Source of the DNA: S010-25 sp964441285
Lineage (GTDB): Bacteria; Pseudomonadota; Gammaproteobacteria; SZUA-229
Length of the DNA: 43,920 nucleotides
Assembly (NCBI GenBank): GCA_964441285.1
Contig: CAYTUK010000017.1
Span: 1-43,920 of the forward strand
Direction of reading: 5' to 3'
The position numbers were made by a program, and so were the translations under genes. The first letter of the stretch is position 1, and the number at the start of each line of letters is the position of its first letter. Shown piece after piece: positions 8,896 to 17,886 of this stretch. The notes under the pieces are model-generated. The model ran no database searches. It saw only the letters and a program-made list of their open reading frames with translations, and was not told where the DNA came from.

Positions 8896-9650
8896 GGCTT
8901 CGATTCCTGGACTACAGCAGGCAGTGCCTCGGTCATCTGTTCACCTGTTTGTCCAAAGCGTCGTTGACGTCCGCAATACCATTGTATTGCCTGCATAAAA
9001 TCATCTTCACCAAAATCCGGCCACAGAGTATCGGTGAAATACAGTTCGGTATAGGCAAGTTGCCATAAAAGAAAGTTACTGATGCGTTGTTCACCACCGG
9101 TGCGAATAAATAGATCAGGCTCGGCTAATCCAGCAAGACTCATCTGAGAGGATAATAATTCTTCAGTTAACGACTCAAGCTTAATATCACCACGCTGAAG
9201 TTTTGTGGCAATGGTTTTTGTTGCATTAAGCATATCCCAGCGACCACCATAATTTGCCGCTATATTTAACTGCAGACCATTATTCTCCGCCGTTTTCTCT
9301 TCAGCGTTCTGGATGCTTTGTTGTAATTTTTTAGAAAACCGCACCCGATCACCAATAAAACGTACGCGGATATCTTGTTTATGCAATTTTTTTACTTCTG
9401 TCGCCAGTGTTGTCACAAATAGTGACATTAAACCATTCACTTCTGACTCGGGCCTGTTCCAGTTTTCGCTACTAAAGGCAAAAATAGTTAAGATAGAAAT
9501 TTTTCGACGTACACAATATTTAACGATTTTACTGGTCGCACTAACACCCGATTTATGGCCTGCTATCCGGGGTAGATGGCGTTGTTTTGCCCAACGGCCA
9601 TTACCGTCCATGACAATCACAATATGGCGTGGGTACGGTAAATCACTCAT
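8889..9650 (-). CDS. uppS: Undecaprenyl diphosphate synthase
   Basis: UppS is the cis-prenyltransferase that builds C55 undecaprenyl diphosphate, the lipid carrier for peptidoglycan and O-antigen. The catalytic motif DGNGRWAK (Asp15) is near the N-terminus, followed by RIAGHKSGV. The conserved FAFSSENWNRP and the C-terminal DLFIRTGGEQRISNFLLWQ motif with ELYFTD..WPDF are all present. The length of 253 is normal. It lies 39 bp after frr and overlaps cdsA. Confidence 0.96.
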   Translation of the reverse strand: MSDLPYPRHIVIVMDGNGRWAKQRHLPRIAGHKSGVSATSKIVKYCVRRKISILTIFAFSSENWNRPESEVNGLMSLFVTTLATEVKKLHKQDIRVRFIGDRVRFSKKLQQSIQNAEEKTAENNGLQLNIAANYGGRWDMLNATKTIATKLQRGDIKLESLTEELLSSQMSLAGLAEPDLFIRTGGEQRISNFLLWQLAYTELYFTDTLWPDFGEDDFMQAIQWYCGRQRRFGQTGEQMTEALPAVVQESKPC

Positions 9651-9689
9651 AAGATAACCAAAAAAAATGCTACTAACAAAAAATACAAG

Positions 9690-10247
9690 CTATATTTCCA
9701 ACAACTTTTTTTCTTTTATCGCCAGCACTTCATCTACATTTGTTACAAATCGGCTGGTGAGTTTTTGCACGCGATCTTCTGTCTGGTGACATTCATCTTC
9801 AGATATTTCTTTTTCCTTAAGCAGTATTTTAACATCGCTGTTTGCGTCACGACGAATATTGCGTATAGCCACTTTCGCTCCTTCTGCTTCTGCCTTTACT
9901 ACTTTAACTAATTCTCGACGCCGTTCTTCGGTTAATGGCGGCATAGGAATGCGAATTAAGGTTCCAGCTGTTGACGGGTTTAAACCCAGTCCGGAATTCA
10001 TAATCGCTTTCTCAACAAGCGGAACCATTTGTTTTTCCCACGGCGCAACAGCGAGAGTTCTCGCATCTTCCAGGGTAATATTTGCGACCTGACTAATGGG
10101 TGTTACTGTCCCATAATAGTCAACTGAAATCTGGTTAAGCAGGCTTGGATGTGCACGACCAGTGCGGATCTTTGTTAATTCTACACGCAGTGAATCAACA
10201 CTTTTACCCATACGTACTTCGGCATCCTGAAGTATTTCATCAATCAC
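9690..10247 (-). CDS. frr: Ribosome recycling factor
   Basis: RRF splits post-termination ribosomes together with EF-G and IF3. The 185 residues match the universal length. The N-terminal helix carries SLRVELTKIRTGRAHPSLL, the domain II segment contains PWEKQMVPLVEKAI and GLNPSTAGTLIRIPMPPLTEER, and the C-terminal helix returns to the bundle. The ATG overlaps the pyrH stop by 4 bp, which indicates translational coupling. Confidence 0.97.
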   Translation of the reverse strand: MIDEILQDAEVRMGKSVDSLRVELTKIRTGRAHPSLLNQISVDYYGTVTPISQVANITLEDARTLAVAPWEKQMVPLVEKAIMNSGLGLNPSTAGTLIRIPMPPLTEERRRELVKVVKAEAEGAKVAIRNIRRDANSDVKILLKEKEISEDECHQTEDRVQKLTSRFVTNVDEVLAIKEKKLLEI

Positions 10248-10969
10248 TTACTTTCCTCCATCACAACGGTAGTGCCTATAGATGCATCTTTTATTGCAGC
10301 AGGCAACGCACCCACAGTATTTAAATTAAATATCCGCAGTGGCATTTTATTTTCGCGGCATAAAATAATGGCACTCATATCCATGACTGCGAGATTTTTA
10401 TTTAGCACTTCATCAAATGAAAGACTTTCATAGCGAATAGCCTGTGGATTTTTTACTGGATCAGAATCATAAACACCGTCTACTTTTGTTGCTTTTAAAA
10501 CACTATCCGCTTCAATTTCAATGGCTCTTAAGCAGCCAGCAGTATCCGTAGTAAAAAAGGGGTTACCCGTTCCTGCTGCAAAAATAACCACACGACCATT
10601 TTGCAGATGTTCGATGGCATTTCGCTGCACATAATTCTCACACATGCGATCAATTGATATCGCAGATAAAACCCGACAGCTTACGCCCTGCTTCTCAATT
10701 GCATCCTGCATCGCCAGACTGTTCATTACTGTGGCCAGCATCCCCATATGGTCACCGGCAACACGATTTATACCCGCTTGCACGAGCCCCTCACCACGAA
10801 ATATATTGCCGCCACCAATAACTAATGCAACCTGAACACCCGATTTTATAACTTCCACTACTTCAGCAGCAACTCGATTTAATACCTTGTCATCGATACC
10901 AAAATCCAGGTTGCCCATTAAAGCTTCGCCGCTTAATTTTAAAAGTACACGTTTATATATTGCAGCCAT
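10244..10969 (-). CDS. pyrH: Uridylate kinase (UMP kinase)
   Basis: PyrH phosphorylates UMP to UDP and belongs to the amino-acid kinase superfamily. The N-terminus YKRVLLKLSGEAL binds ATP, VIGGGNIFRG is the glycine-rich substrate loop, and FAAGTGNPFFTTDTAG with KATKVDGVYDSDP complete the nucleotide sites. The length of 241 is the family norm. It is separated from upstream tsf by a 137-bp gap containing a long imperfect inverted repeat, while frr overlaps its 3' end. Confidence 0.97.
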   Translation of the reverse strand: MAAIYKRVLLKLSGEALMGNLDFGIDDKVLNRVAAEVVEVIKSGVQVALVIGGGNIFRGEGLVQAGINRVAGDHMGMLATVMNSLAMQDAIEKQGVSCRVLSAISIDRMCENYVQRNAIEHLQNGRVVIFAAGTGNPFFTTDTAGCLRAIEIEADSVLKATKVDGVYDSDPVKNPQAIRYESLSFDEVLNKNLAVMDMSAIILCRENKMPLRIFNLNTVGALPAAIKDASIGTTVVMEESK

Positions 10970-10986
10970 ACTGTCCTATTGCCTAA

Positions 10987-11074
10987 GGAACCTCTGATCA
11001 ATTCATGAACGTAGCTTACAAGCTGTAGCATTCAGCTTACAATCTACTTCATGCAAAATTAATCAGGGGTTCTC
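10987..11074. repeat. 88-bp imperfect inverted repeat between tsf and pyrH (MITE-like)
   Basis: The outer arms read gaacctctgatcaattcatg at 10988-11007 and, from the opposite strand, gaacccctgattaatt..catga down from 11073. The inner arms (gtagcttacaagctg and the complement of cagcttacaatctac) also pair partly. The whole could form one long hairpin. No coding potential and no T-tract follow it, so it resembles a small non-autonomous inverted-repeat element more than a simple terminator. If transcribed it may influence tsf-pyrH read-through. No second copy was found in the window. Confidence 0.6.
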
Positions 11075-11106
11075 AATTATGTCACTCTACACTCTATGAA
11101 TATGTT

Positions 11107-11991
11107 CTAGCCATTTACCTGTGCCATGACTTCATCGGCAAAATTTTCCTGTTTTTTCTCGATGCCTTCACCAACCTCGTAGCGTATAAAACAATTCACT
11201 TCTGCACCCGCATCCGCCAACAGTGTTGCCACAGTTTTATCAGGATCTTTCACAAAAGACTGACCCAACAAGGTGATTTCTGCCAGGTACTTACGCACAC
11301 GACCCACTAACATTTTCTCTACAATAGCCGCAGGCTTGCCGCTTTCCATCGCCTGTGCCCGTAATATTTCTTTTTCTTTCTCCAAAACATCGCCAGGAAC
11401 ATCTGCTTCACTGATATAAAGTGGATGACTTGCTGCAATATGCATAGCAATGTCTTTAATTAATTCAGCGCTACCATTTTTCATTTCAACCAGTACACCC
11501 ATACGTGCGGCATGATAATAATGACCATAGTGGCCATCATTATCCGCATCAACAATGACAAACCGACGTAGCTGAATATTTTCACCAATTTTAGCAACCA
11601 TTATCTGACGTGCCGTTTCAATTGTTTCATCAGCACCATCAAGTTGCATGGCAGATAATGCAACAACATTAGTTGCTCTGTTTGCCAGTGCCGTTTTTGC
11701 AGCAGCTGTAACAAAAGACATAAATTCATCACCACCAGATACAAAATCTGTTTCACAGTTTATTTCTAATACAACAGCGGATTTACCGTCTGTACTTACT
11801 TCAATAGCAACCCGACCTTCCGCTGCGACACGAGCAGATTTCTTATCGGCTTTTGCCAGCCCAGATTTACGCATATTCTCAATCGCAACATCAATATTGC
11901 CCTCTGCTTCCTGCAGGGATCGCTTACACTCCATCATGCCTGAGCCTGTACGCTCGCGCAGTTCTTTAACCATACTTGCTGTAATTTGCAT
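11107..11991 (-). CDS. tsf: Translation elongation factor Ts
   Basis: EF-Ts exchanges GDP on EF-Tu. The N-terminal UBA-like domain shows ITASMVKELRERTGSGMMEC, and the core contains the conserved CETDFVSGGDEFMSF and the MHIAASHPLYI segment. About 294 residues is typical. The ATG at 11991 lies 8 nt after AGAGG, better spaced than the GTG one codon upstream (11994). It follows rpsB by about 73 bp. Confidence 0.96.
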   Translation of the reverse strand: MQITASMVKELRERTGSGMMECKRSLQEAEGNIDVAIENMRKSGLAKADKKSARVAAEGRVAIEVSTDGKSAVVLEINCETDFVSGGDEFMSFVTAAAKTALANRATNVVALSAMQLDGADETIETARQIMVAKIGENIQLRRFVIVDADNDGHYGHYYHAARMGVLVEMKNGSAELIKDIAMHIAASHPLYISEADVPGDVLEKEKEILRAQAMESGKPAAIVEKMLVGRVRKYLAEITLLGQSFVKDPDKTVATLLADAGAEVNCFIRYEVGEGIEKKQENFADEVMAQVNG

Positions 11992-12064
11992 CACAGTAAC
12001 CTCTTAACTAGTTTAGTTCTAAACCTAAAAGAATAAATTCTATTCAAATCATTTATTTCAGTAA

Positions 12065-12922
12065 TTATTTTTCTTCTACAACTTCATCTGTTGAAGCTTT
12101 TTTCTCAACTGCAGCTTTTTTAACTGCTTTTACTTCTTCCACAGGTGTTTCTGACTCAACTGTGGTACCGGCTGTTTTTTTCTTCGCAGCGGCTTTTTTT
12201 GCTGCTGCATCTGCGTCTTCATTACTCCGTTGCAATACGGCTGACGCGCGGCCTTCAATGATAGCGTCGGCAACACCTTCAGCATATAGCTGAATGGCTT
12301 TAATCGCATCATCATTACCGGGAATAACGTAATCAACACCGTTAGGCGAGTTGTTGCTATCAACAATACCAAATACCGGAATACCTAGCGTGTTCGCTTC
12401 CTGGACAGCAATACCTTCATGACCAACATCAACAATAAAAACTGCCTGAGGCAGGCCTTTCATATCCTTGATTCCACCTAGCACTTTTTTCTTTTTCTCC
12501 ATTTCGCGTGTTAGCATTAATTGCTCTTTTTTGTTCAGGCGATCAAAACCCTCATTTTCTGACATGGCTTCCAGCTCTTTTAAACGCTGAATAGACTGAC
12601 GAATGGTTTTGTAATTTGTCAACATACCGCCTAACCAACGGTGGCTAACATAGGGCATACCACAACGAGCGGCTTCTTTAGTCATAATTTTACGCGCCGC
12701 ACGCTTGGTGCCAACAAATAGAATATTGCCCCGCTCAGCTGCAATTTTACCCATTGCATTTAATGACTCTAGATAGAGTGGAAGGGTTTTTTCCAGGTTA
12801 ATGATGTGAATTTTGTTACGTGAGCCAAAAATGTACTCGGACATCATTGGATTCCAGAAACGGGTTTGGTGACCAAAGTGTACACCGGCCTCAAGCATTA
12901 GACGCATAGAAATGCTAGACAT
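12065..12922 (-). CDS. rpsB: 30S ribosomal protein S2
   Basis: S2 assembles late on the back of the 30S subunit. The N-terminus carries MLEAGVHFGHQTRFWNPMM and the body has HIINLEKTLP, FVGTKRAARKI, MPYVSHRWLGGMLTNY and IPVFGIVDSNNSP, all conserved. At 285 residues it is about 45 longer than E. coli S2. The extra C-terminus (about 235-285) is a low-complexity Lys/Ala/Glu-rich tail (AAKKAAAKKKTAG, EKKASTDEVVEEK) that is probably disordered. A good ribosome binding site (TTTGGAGA) precedes the ATG by 8 nt. The gene is first in the long minus-strand operon. Confidence 0.97.
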   Translation of the reverse strand: MSSISMRLMLEAGVHFGHQTRFWNPMMSEYIFGSRNKIHIINLEKTLPLYLESLNAMGKIAAERGNILFVGTKRAARKIMTKEAARCGMPYVSHRWLGGMLTNYKTIRQSIQRLKELEAMSENEGFDRLNKKEQLMLTREMEKKKKVLGGIKDMKGLPQAVFIVDVGHEGIAVQEANTLGIPVFGIVDSNNSPNGVDYVIPGNDDAIKAIQLYAEGVADAIIEGRASAVLQRSNEDADAAAKKAAAKKKTAGTTVESETPVEEVKAVKKAAVEKKASTDEVVEEK

Positions 12923-13128
12923 TATAGATTCTCCAAATTGGGGTTAAGCCTCCATATACCCCATGTAAAAACCAGTCGGAAAATAAAGATAATTCCCCGA
13001 AAAGCACCCAATTAGCATGTGACGGTATATGTGCGTATTTAAATAAGATATAGTTGCTTTCTGACAACCTTAATGAGATTGATTCCAAAGCAACATTATC
13101 ACTCGTTGACAATCAGGTTTTCCTGATG
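12923..13128 (-). other. rpsB 5' leader (untranslated) with start-proximal hairpin
   Basis: The 314 bp between rpsB and map hold no convincing gene. If transcription starts just after the -10 box near 13135, the rpsB mRNA has a leader of about 200 nt. It begins with a perfect 6-bp hairpin, ATCAGG-AAAA-CCTGAT (13112-13127). In Enterobacteria S2 represses rpsB-tsf by binding a structured leader of similar size (established knowledge). That this leader works the same way is inference. A 65-codon open frame across it ends inside the rpsB start and has no recognisable features. Confidence 0.45.
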
Positions 13129-13134
13129 CGGCGC

Positions 13135-13163
13135 TTTATACCATAAAGCAGAAATAATCACAA
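13135..13163 (-). promoter_or_regulatory. Probable sigma-70 promoter of the rpsB operon
   Basis: On the minus strand TTGTGA (13158-13163), a 17-bp spacer and TATAAA (13135-13140) form a near-consensus promoter. The bases after the -10 are GCGCCGC, a GC-rich discriminator like those of stringently controlled ribosomal promoters. A second, weaker candidate (TTGTCA, 16 bp, TATTTA at 13040-13067) lies inside the leader. Confidence 0.6.
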
Positions 13164-13236
13164 TATGTTAAAAGAGAACGCTCGACACATACACTTAATA
13201 ACTCATTGTTTTAAAACAAATTACATGAAATAAATT

Positions 13237-14004
13237 ATGGCCATTTTAATTAAAGACAAACAGGAAATAAAAAAAATGCGCATTGCTGGCCGGCTTGCTG
13301 GCGAAGTGCTGCAAATGATTCGCCCTTATGTGCAAATCGGGGTTACGACCAATGAGCTTGACCGCCTTTGTCATGACTATATTGTCAATGAACAAAAAGC
13401 GGTGCCCGCACCGTTAGACTATCATGGTTTTCCAAAATCAATCTGTACTTCGATTAATCATCAGGTTTGCCACGGCATACCGAGTGAAAAGAAACTTAAA
13501 AACGGGGATATTATTAATCTTGATATTACCGTTATAAAAGACGAATACCATGGTGATACCAGTAAAATGTTTTTTGTTGGTGAACCATCAGTCAAAGCAA
13601 AACGTGTCAGTCAGATTGCGCTGGAATGTATGCGCTTAGGTATTGATCTGGTTAAACCCGGCTGCCGACTCGGTGATATCGGGCATGTTATTCAACAATA
13701 TGCTGAAGCAAAAAGCTGCTCAGTGGTGCGGGAATACTGTGGTCATGGTATTGGTCGAGGATTTCACGAAGAGCCGCAGGTCTTACACTATGGTGATGCC
13801 GACACCGGCATTGAACTACTACCAGGAATGATTTTCACCATTGAGCCAATGATTAATGCCGGTAAACGTCAGGTAAAATTACTGAATGACCACTGGACGG
13901 TGGTAACCAAAGATCACAGTCCCTCGGCTCAATGGGAGCACACTATCCTGGTAACTGAAGATGGTCACGATATTCTGACGCAATGTGAGGGAGATGAAAT
14001 TTAA
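13237..14004 (+). CDS. map: Type I methionine aminopeptidase
   Basis: Map removes the initiator methionine from nascent proteins. The pita-bread fold residues are present: the metal-binding aspartates in INLDITVIKDEYHGDTS, the histidine in YCGHGIGRGFHEEP, and the glutamates in FTIEPMIN and QWEHTILVTEDG. Length 255 fits type I bacterial enzymes. It is divergent from rpsB and its TAA overlaps the glnD ATG by one base, so map and glnD form an operon. No clear ribosome binding site precedes the ATG. Confidence 0.96.
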   Translation: MAILIKDKQEIKKMRIAGRLAGEVLQMIRPYVQIGVTTNELDRLCHDYIVNEQKAVPAPLDYHGFPKSICTSINHQVCHGIPSEKKLKNGDIINLDITVIKDEYHGDTSKMFFVGEPSVKAKRVSQIALECMRLGIDLVKPGCRLGDIGHVIQQYAEAKSCSVVREYCGHGIGRGFHEEPQVLHYGDADTGIELLPGMIFTIEPMINAGKRQVKLLNDHWTVVTKDHSPSAQWEHTILVTEDGHDILTQCEGDEI

Positions 14005-16706
14005 TGTGGAAAAATGTGCTACCCCTAGAACACAAAGTACGCAAGGAGCTTTACTGTCTGTTTGATCCAGCTAAATTAGAACAATCTTTACAACAGACTT
14101 CCAGCGACCAGATTAGCCTGGTCAAAACAGCAGTTAGCCGAATTGATGAAGGTCTGCAGGAATATTATGCGACCGGTGGTGATGCCAGTGACATTGTTTA
14201 TGGCCGCGCTCTACTCACAGATCAGCTACTGCAATGCCTATATCAATATTTTTTCAGTGCAATCAAGCAAGATTTTGCTCTGGTTGCCGTTGGCGGTTAT
14301 GGACGCGGGGAATTACATCCAAAATCTGACATTGATTTAATGCTGCTGCTTAAAGAAGCAGAAAACGCATCCACAAAAGAAACCATTGAACATTTTTTAA
14401 TGCTGCTATGGGATAGCCGACTGGAAATCGGCCACAGTGTTCGCACACTCGAGGAATGTGTCGAAGAAGCTAAAAAAGACATTACTGTGACTACTAATAT
14501 TATGGAAGCGCGTTTAATTGCCGGTAGCGAGTCACTGTTTGCACAAATGAAAGTGTTAACCGGACCGGATAAAATCTGGAACTCAAAGGCTTTTTTTCAG
14601 GCCAAGCTGGATGAACAAATACAACGCAATGGTAAATTTAATGATACCGCTTACAACCTTGAGCCAAATATAAAAGAAAGCCGCGGTGGTTTACGTGACA
14701 TACAAATGATTAGCTGGGTTGCAAAACGCCATTTTAATGCCGATAACCTTGAAGACCTACTTAGACAGGGATTTCTGCTCAAAGAGGAATACCAGACTTT
14801 ATGTGATGGTCGGCAACTACTATGGAAAATCCGTTGTAGCCTGCATTACCTTGCTGGACGCCGAGAAGACCGCCTGTTGTTTGATTACCAGCGTCAACTA
14901 GCCGATGAATTTGGTTATAAAGATGACGCACAAACACCCGGTAATCAGGCGATTGAGCAGTTCATGCAGCAGTATTACCGCACCGTGATGCAATTGGAAC
15001 AGCTTAATGAAATGTTATTGCAGCATTTTAGAGAAGCCATTATTTATGCACATGAGAGTGGTAGCCCACAGGTTATTAATGACAGTTTTCAGGTCTGCCA
15101 CGGTTATCTTGAAATCCGGCAGGCAGATACCTTCAAGAAAAACCCGACGGCACTACTGGAACTGTTTTTAATTCTTGAAGAAAACTCAAACATTCAGGGC
15201 GTACGCGCACTTACCATTCGCGAAATCAGACAAAACCTGTCGCTAATTAATGATGAATTTCGTCACTCAGCCAAAGCAAAAAAACTGTTTATGGGTATTA
15301 TGAACCAATCACGCGGCATTACCCACGAGTTACGTCGGATGAACCGTTATGGCATTCTTGCCGCCTACATACCCGCGTTTGACTCCATTGTTGGCCGTAT
15401 GCAATACGACTTATTTCATGCCTATACAGTTGACCAACACACATTATTTGTGGTTCGAAATATGCGTCGCCTGTCGGTGCCTGAATTCTGTCACGAATAC
15501 CCACTTGCCAGCGGCATATTCCATCATTTAGAAAAACCTCGCTTGCTGTATCTTGCCGGTTTGTTTCATGATATCGCCAAAGGTCGAAACGGTGACCATT
15601 CCGAGCTTGGTGCAATTGATGCGTATGATTTTTGCATTAATCACAAACTCAATAAAACCGATGCTCAACTGGTTAGCTGGCTAGTTTCCAGTCACCTTAT
15701 CATGTCGATGACAGCACAGAGACGGGATCTCAGTGACCCGGATGTTATTGCCACCTTTGCAAAAAAAGTCAGTACCCTGAAAAACCTGGATTACCTTTAT
15801 CTGCTAACCATCTCTGATATTCGTGCCACCAACCCAACACAATGGAACAGCTGGAAAGATAAATTACTCAGCGAGCTTTATAATAAAACCGCTTCGCTGC
15901 TTAATAAGGGAGTTGAAAACAAGCTGTCAAAACTGGAAAACATCATTGAAATACAAACCGATGCGCTACGCCAACTCGAACATACAGGCATTTATCCGCA
16001 GCAAACCCAGCATGTCTGGAACAATCTAAGTAATGCTTATTTTCAGAACCACACGGCGGGTGAAATTGTCTGGCATACATCATTACTCACCCATTTTCAC
16101 GCAGAAGAAGTGGACAATAAAATATTAATTGAAAGCCGAATTGATTCACATAGTAACAGCATCGAACTAATGGTTTACATGAAATCCCGCGATAATATTT
16201 TTCTGGATATTGTCAGCCTGCTTTCAAACAGTGAAATCAATATTGTCAATGCACACATTGTTAGCTGCTTTAATCAGTTTGCACTGGAAACCTTCAGATT
16301 AATTCCCGTTAATATTGCAGACGTTGAAATTTCTGATACTGAACTCGAATATGCCGCTGATGAAATTAAGCAGCGCTTGAGTGAGCGTCTGTTAACCGTA
16401 ATAGATCACAACGACAGTGCGCTAAAAGACTTTAATAAACATAAGCATTTCACCACCCCAACCAAAATAAATTTTGATGAAAAGGACACTGATACATGCG
16501 TTGGCATCGAAACCATGAATCGCCCAGGCATTCTTGTTGGTGTTGCAAAAGCTTTTTCCAACAATAATATCCGGCTATTAAGCGCATGCATTAACACTGT
16601 AGGTGAAAAAGTTATTGACTCCTTTTACATTACAACTAAAAATGATAAACCCTTACCTGAAGAAATCAAAAATAAACTCAAAACAGCATTACTGGAACAA
16701 CTATAA
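14004..16706 (+). CDS. glnD: Bifunctional uridylyltransferase/uridylyl-removing enzyme GlnD
   Basis: GlnD senses glutamine and uridylylates or deuridylylates PII to control nitrogen assimilation. The 900 residues (E. coli 890) show the nucleotidyltransferase motif VGGYGRGELHPKSDIDL at about 96-112 (Asp109 and Asp111 are metal ligands). A helical linker contains EPNIKESRGGLRDIQ. The HD hydrolase motif is LFHDIAKGRNGDHSELG near residue 520, and two C-terminal ACT domains lie at about 720-800 and 830-900. All catalytic motifs are intact. It overlaps map by one base and precedes dapE by 2 bp. Confidence 0.96.
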   Translation: MWKNVLPLEHKVRKELYCLFDPAKLEQSLQQTSSDQISLVKTAVSRIDEGLQEYYATGGDASDIVYGRALLTDQLLQCLYQYFFSAIKQDFALVAVGGYGRGELHPKSDIDLMLLLKEAENASTKETIEHFLMLLWDSRLEIGHSVRTLEECVEEAKKDITVTTNIMEARLIAGSESLFAQMKVLTGPDKIWNSKAFFQAKLDEQIQRNGKFNDTAYNLEPNIKESRGGLRDIQMISWVAKRHFNADNLEDLLRQGFLLKEEYQTLCDGRQLLWKIRCSLHYLAGRREDRLLFDYQRQLADEFGYKDDAQTPGNQAIEQFMQQYYRTVMQLEQLNEMLLQHFREAIIYAHESGSPQVINDSFQVCHGYLEIRQADTFKKNPTALLELFLILEENSNIQGVRALTIREIRQNLSLINDEFRHSAKAKKLFMGIMNQSRGITHELRRMNRYGILAAYIPAFDSIVGRMQYDLFHAYTVDQHTLFVVRNMRRLSVPEFCHEYPLASGIFHHLEKPRLLYLAGLFHDIAKGRNGDHSELGAIDAYDFCINHKLNKTDAQLVSWLVSSHLIMSMTAQRRDLSDPDVIATFAKKVSTLKNLDYLYLLTISDIRATNPTQWNSWKDKLLSELYNKTASLLNKGVENKLSKLENIIEIQTDALRQLEHTGIYPQQTQHVWNNLSNAYFQNHTAGEIVWHTSLLTHFHAEEVDNKILIESRIDSHSNSIELMVYMKSRDNIFLDIVSLLSNSEINIVNAHIVSCFNQFALETFRLIPVNIADVEISDTELEYAADEIKQRLSERLLTVIDHNDSALKDFNKHKHFTTPTKINFDEKDTDTCVGIETMNRPGILVGVAKAFSNNNIRLLSACINTVGEKVIDSFYITTKNDKPLPEEIKNKLKTALLEQL

Positions 16707-16708
16707 CT

Positions 16709-17836
16709 ATGACGCATACACTTGAACTGGCAAAACAACTTATTGCGATTGCATCCATTACACCCGATGATAAAGGTTGCCAGAAAATTATTGCGGATAA
16801 ATTGCAGGCGACTGGCTTCAAAATAGAAACCATGCGTTTTGGTGAAGTGGATAATTTGTGGGCAAGACTGGGTGATACGGCACCTCTATTTGTATTTGCC
16901 GGTCATACTGATGTTGTCCCTACTGGACCCGTCAATCAGTGGCGTAGCGACCCCTTTGCCCCCACCATTGAAAATGGCGTTATGACCGGTCGCGGTGCTG
17001 CCGACATGAAAAGCAGTATTGCAGCCATGATCTGCGCCGCTGAATCATTTGTAAAAAATACCGCCACTATAAAAGGTTCTATTGGTTTTTTAATTACCAG
17101 TGATGAAGAAGGCCCGGCGATTGATGGCACCGTTAAGGTTATTGAGCAACTTGAGGAACGTGGTGAAAAAATTAATATGTGTCTGGTCGGTGAGCCATCA
17201 AGCCATAAACAGATCGGTGACATCATTAAAAATGGTCGACGTGGTTCGGTTTCAGGCAAGCTGACTATTCATGGCAAACAGGGGCATATTGCTTACCCGC
17301 ATCTGGCAGAAAATCCGATTCATCTTTTTTCCAGCGCACTCACAGACCTTACCCATGAAAAATGGGACGAAGGCAATAAGTTTTTTCCACCCACCAGTTT
17401 TCAGATTTCGAATATTCATGCCGGTACTGGTGCCAACAATGTGATTCCTGGTGATCTGGAGGTGTTATTCAACCTGCGTTTTTCTACTGAAATTACACAT
17501 CAAAAAATACAGACACGGGTTGAAGCCATACTGGATAAAAATAAATTAAATTATACGCTGGACTGGACAGTATCAGGCCAGCCTTTCCTTACTGCCGCAG
17601 GCGAGCTGGTTGAAGCAACCAGCCGTGCCATTAAATCCGTATGTGGTATTGAAACAAAACTATCTACTGCGGGTGGCACTTCTGATGGACGTTTTATTGC
17701 ACCTTGTGGTGCACAGGTTGTCGAACTCGGACCAGTTAACGCCAGCATTCATCAAATAAACGAAAACATTAATGTTCATCAACTGGATAAATTAACAGCG
17801 ATTTATTTAGCCATTTTAAATAACCTGCTAAGCTGA
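16709..17836 (+). CDS. dapE: Succinyl-diaminopimelate desuccinylase
   Basis: DapE is the M20-family di-zinc hydrolase that releases LL-diaminopimelate for lysine and peptidoglycan synthesis. The metal and active-site motifs are FAGHTDVVPTG (His and Asp), MTGRGAADMKSS, and TSDEEGPAIDGT with the catalytic Glu pair. The C-terminal signature STAGGTSDGRFI and the HQINENI histidine are present. Length 375 matches E. coli. It is 2 bp after glnD, probably in the same transcript. In E. coli it is dapD that neighbours glnD, so the pairing with dapE is a variant. Confidence 0.95.
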   Translation: MTHTLELAKQLIAIASITPDDKGCQKIIADKLQATGFKIETMRFGEVDNLWARLGDTAPLFVFAGHTDVVPTGPVNQWRSDPFAPTIENGVMTGRGAADMKSSIAAMICAAESFVKNTATIKGSIGFLITSDEEGPAIDGTVKVIEQLEERGEKINMCLVGEPSSHKQIGDIIKNGRRGSVSGKLTIHGKQGHIAYPHLAENPIHLFSSALTDLTHEKWDEGNKFFPPTSFQISNIHAGTGANNVIPGDLEVLFNLRFSTEITHQKIQTRVEAILDKNKLNYTLDWTVSGQPFLTAAGELVEATSRAIKSVCGIETKLSTAGGTSDGRFIAPCGAQVVELGPVNASIHQINENINVHQLDKLTAIYLAILNNLLS

Positions 17837-17886
17837 ATCCAGTGAACATCTGATACCCATTAAATAAAAAATACCAGGATACTACT

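Noticed and set aside
12915..13112. 65-codon open frame on the minus strand across the rpsB leader
   Set aside because: It overlaps the rpsB start, has no recognisable motifs and lies where an untranslated regulatory leader is expected.
15319..15615. 98-codon open frame opposite glnD
   Set aside because: It is antisense to a fully conserved glnD segment including the HD motif, so it is a by-product of that gene's codon use.
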